This document shows, in pieces, positions 11,162 through 21,167 of a stretch of DNA of 64,000 nucleotides (positions are counted from its first letter, which is position 1; every line of letters starts with the position of its first letter). Origin of the DNA: Exophiala sp. HKRS030 (Eukaryota > Ascomycota > Eurotiomycetes > Chaetothyriales > Herpotrichiellaceae). The DNA lies in the NCBI GenBank assembly GCA_023897205.1, contig JAHWDD010000004.1:930001-994000 (forward strand), in the 5' to 3' direction. Below the pieces are notes generated by a model. It searched no databases. It saw only the letters and a program-made list of their open reading frames with translations, and was not told where the DNA came from. The position numbers were made by a program, and so were the translations under genes.

Positions 11162-13890
11162 TTATGCCTGAATACCAGAAGGACCTCTACCTGCCGGACG
11201 AGTTCGTTGACGGTCTGGTCGTTTCAATGTATATCTGAAGTCAAATTAGCTCAAGTAAGGTGAAGAGAAGGATGCACGCATACTTAGCAAATGTCCTCGC
11301 CAGAGCCTTCTTACAACTGAGTTTCTGGCTGGCAACGAAGGAGTCAACTGTAACAGCGATGGCTCGATCAATGTCTGCAGAAGAGCAGTAGTCTGACAGT
11401 CGCATTTTACAGAATGCCTCCGCAATTCTCATGATTGCTTCGAGATGACGGACCTGTCAAGATGTTAGTTGAGGAGAGGTGGGAAGATATTTGCTACACT
11501 CACAGTAATCGGGTATGCGCCTGTTGCTAGGGATTCTCGGCGCATATCTGCGAACAGTCTAGCAACCTTGTCTTGATCAATTTGGTAAAGTTTTGGACTA
11601 CACTTCTCGCGAGCGTAGAGGATGTATTTTCGAAGGAGCTCCTGTGGAATAGCGCCATCTTTTTCGGGTTCGCCGTTGTTGATGTCGACGGTGTCCTCAT
11701 TTTCCATGGCAGCAACATCGCCTGCATCAACTTCAAGTCTCGAAGGATGTGCTCGTCCATGACTGCTGACCACGAATTTGGCGAGACGTTCATCCTCGCT
11801 CGGGTCAACTGTGTCTCTGACGACGCACAAGATATCGAAACGAGAGAGAATAGGTTCCGTCAATTCGACATTTTGGCTAAAAGGAATAGTGCTGTTGTAT
11901 CGACCTCCGATAGGATTAGCTGCCGCAACGATAGCGCATCGAGCTTGGAGCGTGGTGACGATACCAGCTTTGCTGATAGAAATAGTTTGCTGTTCCATAG
12001 CCTCATGGATGGATGTTCGATCTTGGTCGTTCATTTTATCGAACTCATCGATGAGACATGTTCCCCGATCAGCGAGCACGAGAGCGCCACCTTCTAGAGT
12101 CCACTCCGCTGTCAAAGGATCTCGTCGAACCGACGCTGTCAAACCCACAGCTGAGGCACCTTGACCAGTTGCAAAAACCGCTCGATGAGCTGTCTTCTCG
12201 ACGTACTTCAAGACCTGTGATTTTGCTGTTCCAGGGTCACCCAGAAGAAGGACGTTGATATCTCCACGAATCTTGTGCTTGCCTTGCGCTTCTTTGCTGA
12301 CTCCACCAAAGAGTGAGAGGGCAACCGCTGTTTTGATGTCGTCATGACCATAGATTGATGGAGCGATCGACTGAACAATTTTTTCCACAATCTTAGGGTC
12401 TTTAGATAGTGCACGAATTTTTCTTTCGTCCTCTTCTGTAAGTCTGAAGCCTGCCAACTGATCGTGTGTCTTGATGATGTGGTTGGCCTCGAGCATGGTG
12501 GCAAAGACAGGGAAACCATTTTTGTTGTTCAATTGACCGCTGTAGTTGTTCCGGTAGATTGCGGTGACTTCAATCTCCTCACCTGGTTTAGCCTTATCGA
12601 TCAGGTCAGCTAGAAGAACAACCTCTCGATGACGAGGTAGGCGACCAGCTGGAACGGTTCCAGGTGATTCCTGTAAGGTCAACTTCTGGTAGTTGCGATA
12701 CACAGTCTTTTCAGCGTTGATAGTGAAAGGGCCTCTAGATTGACAACTCTGGCAGAAAGTCAATTTGACTTCTGCCGAGGTTGATTCCTGAGCGTAAGGG
12801 CCTAGTGTTACACCGCATCTGTTGCACGTAAATTTGACCATCTGCAATTGAGGGAATACCCCGGTTCGACGAGTAACGACGCCTGAAACACGGACCAGGC
12901 AATTGAGATGTGATTGTCTGAGCTGGCGCAAAGTGTATTGGACTGGAAGATCAGAAATTCGGACGTGGATCTCTGGATGAATCAGTTCGTAATTTGGATA
13001 GTGCAACCGAACAACTTCAAATGCGGCCTTGTCGAAGATCTTAAGCATCTCAGTAGGCGCATTGGCCAAAAAGTATGCGAGAATTGCCTTGGTCGAAGAC
13101 AAATGATCATATGAAACCTCGAGCGACTCAGAGTTGACTTCTCCCAAGGTACGAATTCTAGTACCGTAGACTGATGTACCGTTGGCATCGATGTACTCGG
13201 TCAAGAAAGACTTGAATTCTCGAGCAATTGTCTTCATGACAGAAGGCAAGGTTACCCATTCTGTTATATTGGAGGCTTTGACGTCTTGAAGAGTGTCGAG
13301 AGAAAGCTCCTCTTCCATGATGTTCTCGTCCAGGTCCATATCTTCGTCCTCGTCGTAATGATGTCTGCGTCTTCGGGGTTGTTTCGTCAGGTCAATACCA
13401 GCATCTTCGTCTTCATCAGGCATGAAAGCTGCAGGCATACGGCGACGACGGGCGAGTTCGCGGTCGCGCTTGTTGAGACGGGCCTCAAGCTGCCGTCTTG
13501 CTGCAGGGTCCAATTCATCGTATTCACCATCATCGTCAATCATACGGCCTTGATAAGTCTCCTGGTCACGTCTTTCGCGTTCATCTTGCATGAAGTTGTC
13601 GCCGAAGAGATCAATTCCATCTTCATCTTCTGCCATCTCATCGACATCATCGACGTCTCCAATAAGGTCATCTTCAGCATCCAAATCATCCCCGTCCAAG
13701 TCGTCATTCTCATCGTTTGGTAGTAAAGGGGGTGAAGAGGGTAGGGCTAATAAGTCAGTGACAAGCTCTTTGACGCACGAGGGAGGAGGCGCGAACCTGG
13801 TGCTGGAGAAGATGACATGATTTCGTCCTCGTCGTCTCTGTTGCGTTTTCGCCTGCTGGCATTACCCAGACCCCTGTTTGCCGCCGACAT
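11162..13890 (-). CDS. mcm2: MCM2, subunit of the MCM2-7 replicative helicase
   Basis: The protein of 859 residues is a hexameric AAA+ helicase subunit used in origin licensing and fork progression. The N-terminal third is acidic and low-complexity, followed by a C4 zinc finger (CNRCGVTLGPY, then FCQSCQSRGPF). AAA+ motifs are GDPGTAKSQ (Walker A), CLIDEFDKM (Walker B) and LSRFDIL (arginine finger). The C-terminal helical domain ends in KKALARTFAKYTLKRP. Exons are 13890-13797, 13746-11504, 11453-11284 and 11234-11162; the total is 2580 nt and all junctions are GT-AG, although the first donor (GTTCGC) is weak. The ATG at 13890 follows an intron placement that preserves an SSPAPALPSSPP segment and adds the basic N-terminus SRRKRNRDDEDE. 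It is divergent from UBR7. An MCB lies 212 bp upstream. Confidence 0.95.
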
Positions 13891-14101
13891 GCTGGGTCGA
13901 AGTGGTGAACTGTGATTGAGGAGTCAATTTCTGGTTGTGAGAGTAAAGCACAAATGTAAGCCGTAGGGATCGTAAACATACCTCATGCTACGTGTCTGTG
14001 ATCAGGAGCGAAGATTTTGGCTCTAGGTGATTGTGCTCAATGCTGGAAAATGCATGATATGAAGAGGGGCGTAGTTGAAACTGCGGTCTGAAAACCACTT
14101 T

Positions 14102-14107
14102 ACGCGT
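14102..14107. promoter_or_regulatory. MluI cell-cycle box (ACGCGT) upstream of mcm2
   Basis: A perfect palindromic ACGCGT lies 212 bp upstream of the mcm2 ATG, followed by two partial GCGCGT/GCGCGTC matches within about 30 bp. In yeasts the MBF (Mbp1-Swi6) factor binds this site and drives G1/S transcription of MCM and DNA-synthesis genes. Position and target gene fit; binding here is inferred. Confidence 0.6.
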
Positions 14108-14392
14108 GATTTCGGGCGCGTGAGTCGAGCGCGTCGCGCTAGTGCTGCAACCTCTTTGACCTTTCCAGTTGCAGAAATGTTACCGTCAGACACCACCATA
14201 TCAGGGCTAAAGAGGCAACACCCACAACACCCAGGTGAAACCTTCTCCTATTGACCAGGTCAGACAGATTACGTAGTGACAACGTCCGCCCTGTAAGTTG
14301 GAATCGACTACAGTCCGTCTTGTTTTGGGTCAACATGCTTCGCAAATATTCACTCAGTCACTTCACGATCATTCCCAAGGTATTCTTAAAAG

Positions 14393-16035
14393 ATGGACGG
14401 AAATCTCGGAAATCCCGAGATTGAAAACAAAAATGCGCCAATACGCCAGGCAACTCAGGACTCTCAAACTGCGTCGGAGTGAGTATCACTAAGTGGTGTT
14501 CGTCGACGCAGCCTTACTAACCATGACAATCTAGTTTCATTGACGAGCAACTCGCCCTGGAGGCTGATGCAAGGGAGGTTTTACCCTATGTATGTATCTC
14601 CTGCTCTCTTATCCTGCCCTCTATCTCATAATCATTTGTCAGAAATTCGATAAATGCGCATACGACCTCGGTCCTATACGCCAAAGTGTCTTTGCCTGTC
14701 TCACATGCAATCCTCCACCTGCCTCCGCAGCGCAACAGTACCGACCTGCAGGCGTCTGCTATTCTTGCTCAATATCATGCCACGGAGAGCACACCCTGGT
14801 TGAATTATTCACCCGACGAAACTTTGTTTGCGACTGTGGAACATCAAGAATTCAATCTGGAGAATCATGTACACTAAGGTTGAACACCACGACAGGTGTC
14901 CGAGGAGTCCGTGATCAAGAACCTGCGGCAGGCAATCATTACAATCATAACTATCAAAATCGATTTTGCGCATGTGGGGAGGAGTATGATCCTCATTCCG
15001 AGAAAGGCACCATGTTCCAATGCCTAGGCTTAGGTACCGTCGAAAGCGGAGGTTGTGGTGAAGACTGGTATCACCCAGAATGTTTGATGGGCCTACCCAG
15101 GGACTGGTACAAGGATGAACAAGTGAAACACAAGGAGCCAGTAGAATTGGCGGGAGCAGATGATCAAGAAGAGGATACCAGTCACCCAGTCCCTCCTGGA
15201 TTCCCTGCCGAGGACGAATTCGAAAGCCTCATTTGTTACAAATGTGTCGAATCAAATCCGTGGCTCAAATCATACGCAGGAACCAGAGGATTTCTGCCAC
15301 CGATTTTCCGGACAGGATTACAATCATCCACATCCCTCATTACGACCACAACTTCCACTTCTCCGCCCTCTGAAAGCACAACTCTCAAACGCAAAGCATC
15401 TGACACCGACCTAGACTCTGCTCCAGCGAGCCCATCCAAGCGCGTGAAAGATGACCCAGAATTATCCAACAATGCAACAGAGATCCACGCAAACCCTATC
15501 AACCCTACAACCTCTCCTCCAACCCAGAAACACGACGCCCTACCACCTCCACCTTCCGGCCAATTCAGCATCTTCGCCCAAGCCAACTTCCGCGAGCACC
15601 TCTGCCACTGCCCCACCTGCTACCCACACTTGATACCGTACCCCAACTTGTCGAAGAAGAAGAGACCTACGAACCCAGCATGTCGGACTCAGAAGCATCG
15701 TCTTCCCACCCGAACGGCGCCGGCCACCACTCCAACCCACGCTCCCACGGTACAGCAAGCCTGTTGGACCGTGGCGAAGCCGCTCTGTCAGGCATGGATC
15801 GCGTCAAAGCCATCGAGGGCGTCATGGTGTACAATCATCTACGCGACAAGGTCAAGGAATTCTTGAAGCCTTATGCTGAGAGTGGCCAGGCCGTTTCCGC
15901 CGACGATATCAAGGCTTACTTTGAGAAACTGAGGGTGATGAGGGTGCGATCAAGGAAGCTAGTGCCAAACCACCGACTGATGGGAACGATGATGGTGGTG
16001 ATGGAAGCGGGAGACGGGAACAGTCGGGCTACTAG
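14393..16035 (+). CDS. UBR7/Mlo2-like protein with UBR box and PHD finger (two apparent 1-nt deletions)
   Basis: This protein combines a UBR-type zinc finger (cysteines from FACLTCNPP to FVCDCGTSR, including CYSCSISCHGEHTL) with a PHD-like finger (FCACGEEYDPHSEKG to GCGEDWYHPECLMG). That is the architecture of human UBR7 and S. pombe Mlo2, E3-like chromatin readers. Exons are 14393-14478, 14535-14589 and 14643-16035. Within exon 3 the frame breaks twice: in a C4 run (15641-15644), after the FREHLCHCPTCYPHL segment, and in a G3 run (15933-15935), after DIKAYFEKLR. With one base added at each, the frame reads on through VEEEETYEPS and GDEGAIKEASAK to TAG at 16033-16035 and gives 512 codons exactly. 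The C-terminal NxLxDKVKEFLKP region is conserved in the family. Consensus errors are the likely cause. Confidence 0.87.
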
Positions 16036-16398
16036 ATTGCCAATGGAATCTGGACCGAAAAGCTCTCGTCGAATGCACATGTCAAGTCCTGGCAGTCCTG
16101 GCGAGACATGTCGTGGGTAGTTCAGGTAATACATCGTCACGATCCAAAACACGACAATTGTAAAAAAGAGGACCAGCAATGTTTTCCAAATCATACTAGA
16201 TCTCGCTATTCCATGACGAGTGCCCCAGTGTACCCAATATAGCAGTGTGCTCCTTAGAAACTCTACACAAATATGCGCCAGGCCTCTCTCCGTCCCAGAT
16301 ATCAACCCGCGTTCCAGCTGAGTCGGCAATGAGTATGCTCTTTCACTCATGTCGAGGTTCCGCGGATTGGACAAGTCATCCAAAAAAATCTCCATCAT
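15916..16398 (-). CDS. Possible small membrane protein or gene remnant antisense to the UBR7 3' end
   Basis: An ATG-started frame of 160 codons contains one strongly hydrophobic segment (WKTLLVLFFTIVVFWIVTMY) preceded by HWGTRHGIARSS. It overlaps the last 120 bases of UBR7 on the other strand, so at least its 3' part is probably chance. It might be a single-pass membrane protein fragment. I recognise no family with confidence and the frame may be spurious. The rest of the gap between UBR7 and the next gene (to 16538) holds nothing else I can support. Confidence 0.22.
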   Translation of the reverse strand: MMEIFLDDLSNPRNLDMSERAYSLPTQLERGLISGTERGLAHICVEFLRSTLLYWVHWGTRHGIARSSMIWKTLLVLFFTIVVFWIVTMYYLNYPRHVSPGLPGLDMCIRRELFGPDSIGNLVARLFPSPASITTIIVPISRWFGTSFLDRTLITLSFSK

Positions 16399-16538
16399 AC
16401 GGCAGATACCCTTGAAGCAGTCTTGAATGCGCTCTTATCTCGCTAGAAGAATTCACTCACCACGAAGCGGGCTTTGCAGCCCATACGACAAACACTGTGC
16501 TATGCCATGCCCGCGGCGAAAAGGAAATCACGACTTCG

Positions 16539-18863
16539 TCATTTGAGAGGGGCGTCTTTCTTCTTCTTGACCTTCAGTCGACGTGGATTCACCTGCTCCT
16601 CCTCCTTTGGTCTCTCCTGCTGGCCCGCCAGCGTGTGGTTCCCACCACTCTTGCTCTTGAATCGCACAGGCGACATGTAAAGGGAGAGAAAAGATCCTAT
16701 CTCTTTATTACCCTCATTCTCCGGAATTGGTGAGCAGCTGGGTGCGCGAGTTGGGAGGAAGAGTTCTGGTGCGTAATAAAGGGCTTGAGGCCTATGAGTC
16801 TGCCGAGAAAGTCCGAGTTCAGATTTTGATTTTGGCTCGTGGAAGTTTTGGATGGCAGCAGTCTCGATGCTCTGCAGTATCAAATGGGGACCGGTAGTCG
16901 TGGCTGGTAGGGGATTGGCAGTTGTGTGCAGAGATAGATCGGTGTCTTGGGCAGGTGAGGTCTTGATTGATCGTCTGTCAGATTTCTGATATGGTTCATG
17001 ATGGAGCCGCTTCGCTGGCGGTAGTTGCTGTTCTGTTGTTGACGCTTTTCTCTTCCTGGCACTGCCTTGATACGTATCAGAAGCGATCTCTGTGGTCACT
17101 GCTAATCGCTCGGATGCGCTACCTGTGACAGGAGATTGCTCGCATTTGCGCAGAGCTGGCTTTTCTGGGGAGTACTTGAGGCTGACGGGTGACATGGTAT
17201 CATTTTCACCAGTTGATTTCAGTTCTGCTTCCATTAAATTCCGAGGACTTGGATCCATAGGTGCTGATGGTAGAGTCTTGCGCTTGCTTGATCTTGCCGC
17301 CGCCTCTTTGAACGCATCGATATTTCTGAACGTGAGCGTCAGGAAAGACACAACCTCTGAACCGTGAGAGATGTGGTCTCCATGACTTACACCATCGTCC
17401 TCTTCATCCTGGCGGAGGTCTCTCAATACTTCTGTTTCTCGTAAAATACTGCGAGCACGAAGTGTAATAGTTCCCGCAAAACGCTGATCGTTCAGAGCTG
17501 AAGTGATTCTTTTGTTGACTGGCTTCGGGGAATGGCTCTTTTCACGTTCAGTTGTGTTGGATTTGGAGTGTACTGATACCGAGCACTTGATATCCTTGGG
17601 CGTTGAGTCGAGGCGACGTGGACGCGGGCGGCCGATTTTGCTTCGAGGTGATTCCTTTGTTATCTCCGAGTACATTGGTACCTGCTCGGTCTCCTCCGGG
17701 TTGCAATCACCCAAGAAACTAGCTTCATCATTGAAAAATTGTACCTGCTGTACTTTTGGCCACCCTCTTCTCCATACTGGAATGCTTTCTGATTCAGTTC
17801 CATGTAACGTGTCGAAAGGTTCGAAGTTGAATATATCCTGTCGAAAGGCCTCTTCCGCGTAAAAGGTGAAAAACTCACTTTCGTCACCATCCGGAACCCA
17901 AGTTCCAAGAATGGCTGAGGGCAGGTTTCGAGAGTTCAAGAATTTTACTGCTCTTTCAAGCTCATTTTCGTATGCCAACTCATAGTTGCTGGCGAATAAA
18001 AGTTGATCAAGGTTGCGATCGAAAATATTTGGCTCAATGGGGTATCGGAAAGGGGCAACCTTGCCATCCAAGGTCAAGTCTTTCAATGTACACGTCATGC
18101 CATTGGCATCAGTCGGGCTTTCATTCCCAAGGACGGAGCAGAAGCTCCTCTTGCGACCCAGAGCAGATAAAATCACGTCACCCAGATTCGTAGACCGTTC
18201 GCCCTGGTTACCTCGGCGCGGGATGCCGTTGGTAACTTTTGGGTTCGAAGCACATTTGTTCCATATCGCCGCCCTTGAGAGTGGACAACGATCTCGCCTG
18301 TGGACAAGGATTTCCAGATCACGTAGCTGTTCATCTGTCAGCCCCAGAAGGTCGTTCGGTTTGCGGTCCGGATAAAATTCCTCGAGACGTTTGTAAATAT
18401 GGTAGTGCAGGACATTAGGTAAAGATGGCCACAAATTGTGTGGGCGTATGTCTTCCGCCTCGTCGACTTTCAGTAAGACAGCTTGGTGGTCTTGATTGGG
18501 TGACATAGAGATCGGCGGATTTGGGGTCATGCTTTCGACTTCTTCTAGATCTGCAAGGCTGGGTGATTCTGATTCCACATCTCGGAGTGCTGGGTCTTTG
18601 GTCATATTCTTACTCATATCAACTATCGCCATCATCTCTGTGGCTCCTAAAGCCTCGATATGGATTGTCTGCTGAGACATAGATTCTTCATGACGGAAAG
18701 GTCGAGAGGGAAATGCTGACGGAGGATGATTCGGGTTAAATTGGACGGTAGACGCGGTCATCAACTTAGGATATGCAGGCTTTGTGGATGAGCGAGGATT
18801 TTCTTGTCTGGTGAAGTCTTCCTCAAATCGAAAGGGCGTCGAAACACTTTTTCTGAGTTGCAT
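16539..18863 (-). CDS. Large hypothetical protein, charged and mostly disordered, with an AT-hook-like motif
   Basis: The uninterrupted frame is 774 codons. I do not recognise a family. Most of it is low-complexity and rich in Ser, Pro, Glu, Lys and Arg. One more ordered stretch, roughly residues 135-380, contains LHYHIYKRLEEFYPDRKP, LTDEQLRDLEILVHRRD and ELERAVKFLNSRNLPSAILG, which look like short helices. Near residue 405 the sequence KIGRPRPRRLDS resembles an AT-hook, and several basic patches could be nuclear localisation signals, for example ARKRKAST and PPAKRLHHE. The C-terminus is very basic (RRLKVKKKKDAP). A nuclear DNA-associated role is a guess. The ATG at 18863 is the first in the frame. 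Confidence 0.75.
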   Translation of the reverse strand: MQLRKSVSTPFRFEEDFTRQENPRSSTKPAYPKLMTASTVQFNPNHPPSAFPSRPFRHEESMSQQTIHIEALGATEMMAIVDMSKNMTKDPALRDVESESPSLADLEEVESMTPNPPISMSPNQDHQAVLLKVDEAEDIRPHNLWPSLPNVLHYHIYKRLEEFYPDRKPNDLLGLTDEQLRDLEILVHRRDRCPLSRAAIWNKCASNPKVTNGIPRRGNQGERSTNLGDVILSALGRKRSFCSVLGNESPTDANGMTCTLKDLTLDGKVAPFRYPIEPNIFDRNLDQLLFASNYELAYENELERAVKFLNSRNLPSAILGTWVPDGDESEFFTFYAEEAFRQDIFNFEPFDTLHGTESESIPVWRRGWPKVQQVQFFNDEASFLGDCNPEETEQVPMYSEITKESPRSKIGRPRPRRLDSTPKDIKCSVSVHSKSNTTEREKSHSPKPVNKRITSALNDQRFAGTITLRARSILRETEVLRDLRQDEEDDGVSHGDHISHGSEVVSFLTLTFRNIDAFKEAAARSSKRKTLPSAPMDPSPRNLMEAELKSTGENDTMSPVSLKYSPEKPALRKCEQSPVTGSASERLAVTTEIASDTYQGSARKRKASTTEQQLPPAKRLHHEPYQKSDRRSIKTSPAQDTDLSLHTTANPLPATTTGPHLILQSIETAAIQNFHEPKSKSELGLSRQTHRPQALYYAPELFLPTRAPSCSPIPENEGNKEIGSFLSLYMSPVRFKSKSGGNHTLAGQQERPKEEEQVNPRRLKVKKKKDAPLK

Positions 18864-19417
18864 GTTGACTTCCGGTCAACAGCCAGAGACGGGAGAATCT
18901 TGACGAAGAAAGTAGAAGCGAGATTTGAGCGATACAGATGAAAAGTTTGGAAATACTGGATATTGACTTGTCCTATAATGGGGCAAGTGAATACAAGGTA
19001 ATGGTAACTTGACTGTCACCAGTCCTCGCCAATCGTTCCATAACTCTGACTCGTAAAGGATCCGCACTAGATGTCACATCAGCTTCATCGCCAAATAAAG
19101 TGCAAGGGTGCATATTCCAGAGGCACTTACAAAGACATCTTCTTTTGACTGTGAATTCCCATGTGAATTTTTCTTCACCTTTATGCCATTATGCGCGATG
19201 CGCATGACTTTCGAAGGGGCTAGTGAGCCGGAGGTGAAATGCCTGACGTGGTAGAGGATCGCTTAAACATGCAGACTACCTGCTGTATTAGTATTCGCAC
19301 AGTAGTCGACTAGCTTCAGAAGCTCCAGGAGCCGATTGCTTGCAAGTGCTTCGAGAACCGTGACGCTTACCTTATCCGTAACGACGGACGAGGAGGCCTC
19401 CAGGGTGTTGTTGAGAT
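18864..19417. other. Intergenic region, no gene seen
   Basis: About 550 bases between two minus-strand genes. It should contain the promoter of the large hypothetical gene and the 3' UTR of the phosphatase-like gene. A short frame at 18876-19067 has no ATG context or family match and is left out. Confidence 0.5.
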
Positions 19418-20398
19418 TCAATAAGGGGCGTCGATAAACGGAGCGATACCTTTCCTTGTGCGGACTGGCATGTCCATTCTTATGTCATGATCCATCTCAT
19501 CATCGCTGTCCACAAGGTCAATATCTCTTTTCTGGCTAGATCGTCCACTTGAGATGCTCTGATCTAGTGGTGTTGAACTTTTGAGGGAAGTTGGAGTTGC
19601 CGCACGCGATTCTGTAACACTGCGTTCTGCATCTATGATGTACTGTAGGTTGATGAGAATGTTCTTCATCTCATCTGACATGCTAATGCAGAAACGTTGA
19701 GATTGAACAATTTGGATGGCTGAGACTGCAGTTACACCAAGGGTGATCATGAGGTATGCGGCGACCAAGACAGCCGATCGATCGTTACCAGATTCACAGA
19801 ATATCAGGACTTTGCCGAGAATATCCGAGTGATGTCTAATAGGTGAATTGGCGCATGTTGTCTCGAGGTGATCATTGATGTATTTGATTATGGGACGAAA
19901 CCCCGCAATAAAGTCTAACGTTGTGTCGAAGTCGAAAGCAATAGTGTTTATGCCTGCATTTGAGGAGAAAGTAGTTGGATTCAGAAAAGCTGGGCGAGCT
20001 TCAACCACTTTAATGCTGCGGACAGCCAACATCAAAGTGATCCCTTTCGTGCTCAGATATTGACGGTCGCGGGCTGCACTGCTGGGTCCTAAGGCGATAT
20101 AGGGAAGAATGTTTTGGGCCGTTCTCCGCATTTCGTACTGCCATGAGAGCATGCTGTGGCTCATTGACAGATCACTACAGGCGTTTAGGGAGTTGATGAA
20201 AGAAGGAGTCCCATACTCGGATGAAGTTTGCACAAATTTTCTGCGAGAAACCTGTAGGGATGGGTGTCCGTTCTGATAATCGATCTCTGCAGGAGGCACA
20301 TGAATGCGAGGAGAATCAAATTTGCGTTTCTCTTCATACGGAAGAGTGGGTGTGTAGGATGCTGCACAGTGGAGGATCTCATGATCGTGAGCCGCCAT
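19418..20398 (-). CDS. Atypical dual-specificity phosphatase-like protein (STYX-like)
   Basis: The 326-residue protein has a DSP fold core. ILPYIALGPSSAARDRQYLS is the usual opening strand and helix, LMLAVRS follows, and the P-loop is LIFCESGNDRSAVLVAAYLM. The P-loop keeps the catalytic Cys and Arg of CX5R, but the normally invariant preceding His is Phe, so activity may be weak or absent, as in STYX-type pseudophosphatases. The C-terminal 80 residues are Ser/Thr- and Asp-rich. The ATG at 20398 (MAAHDHEILH) is the first ATG of the frame; no intron is needed. The substrate and partner are unknown. Confidence 0.8.
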   Translation of the reverse strand: MAAHDHEILHCAASYTPTLPYEEKRKFDSPRIHVPPAEIDYQNGHPSLQVSRRKFVQTSSEYGTPSFINSLNACSDLSMSHSMLSWQYEMRRTAQNILPYIALGPSSAARDRQYLSTKGITLMLAVRSIKVVEARPAFLNPTTFSSNAGINTIAFDFDTTLDFIAGFRPIIKYINDHLETTCANSPIRHHSDILGKVLIFCESGNDRSAVLVAAYLMITLGVTAVSAIQIVQSQRFCISMSDEMKNILINLQYIIDAERSVTESRAATPTSLKSSTPLDQSISSGRSSQKRDIDLVDSDDEMDHDIRMDMPVRTRKGIAPFIDAPY

Positions 20399-20564
20399 TT
20401 CGCACAACGTCAAAAGGGAACTTCGCGAGCGTAGTAATTAACTTAGAGTGAGAATTTATTCGAAGACCACGGGTTTTCGCGTGTTGTGGCGATTCGAATA
20501 ATCGCGCTTTTCGTCTGCTGTTGTGAAGGCGATGATCGGGGCATAGACGCCCGTTGAAGAATCT

Positions 20565-20992
20565 TCACCAAGTAACCACTTCACGGCCATACTTGGGCAT
20601 TTCCAGGTTAGGGGTATCGGTGGCCTTCTCCCACCTTTGAGCGATCTGTCCGGTCCGTTCAATGTCCTGTGAGTATTCCTGTCTGCAACTGATGCTTATG
20701 AAGTCCCTCATTCACGTTCAGTCGTTGAAGCTTGTTCCATATGAAAATAATGGTGGCTGTGTGCTTGTGCCATGAAAGCATATCATGGCATGACAACCGC
20801 TCTGACAATCCAGTCAAGTGATACGAGCGGTAAAAACGCCAATAAGATTGTTTGAGTAATTGAGAGATACTCACAGGTTAGACATAGTCGGTTGTGCCGT
20901 GTAACATCTGTACAAAGACAATCCAATGATGATCTGGAAGAAATCGTATAAAACCCCTCAGCTGCCTGTCGTGCCTGTCTCCATTCGTGCAT
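20565..20992 (-). CDS. Possible small gene, exon structure unresolved
   Basis: An ATG at 20992 opens a frame reading MHEWRQARQAAEGFYTISSR and then CLCTDVTRHNRLCLT, ending at a good donor (GTGAGT). Further along the same strand, ending at TGA 20567-20565, a second frame reads EYSQDIERTGQIAQRWEKAT and on to MPKYGREVVTW, which looks like real protein. Between them the frame MAQAHSHHYFHMEQASTTER would join the second part if one base were missing near 20710-20720. I could not place a convincing acceptor after the first donor. I do not recognise the family. This is offered as a lead rather than a gene model. Confidence 0.3.
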
Positions 20993-21167
20993 CGTTACTT
21001 CCCCAATACATTTCTGCGGCTTGGCGGCTAATACTTGAACGTTCTCAGGTACGGCGGTGCAACTCTACTATTTCGATCTTTAACAATTCAAATTCATCGT
21101 GAATGACTGCTTCTCTGTTTTGCCACTGGTCATAGAATTGTGGCAGACTCACTGCCTTCATCGTGAC

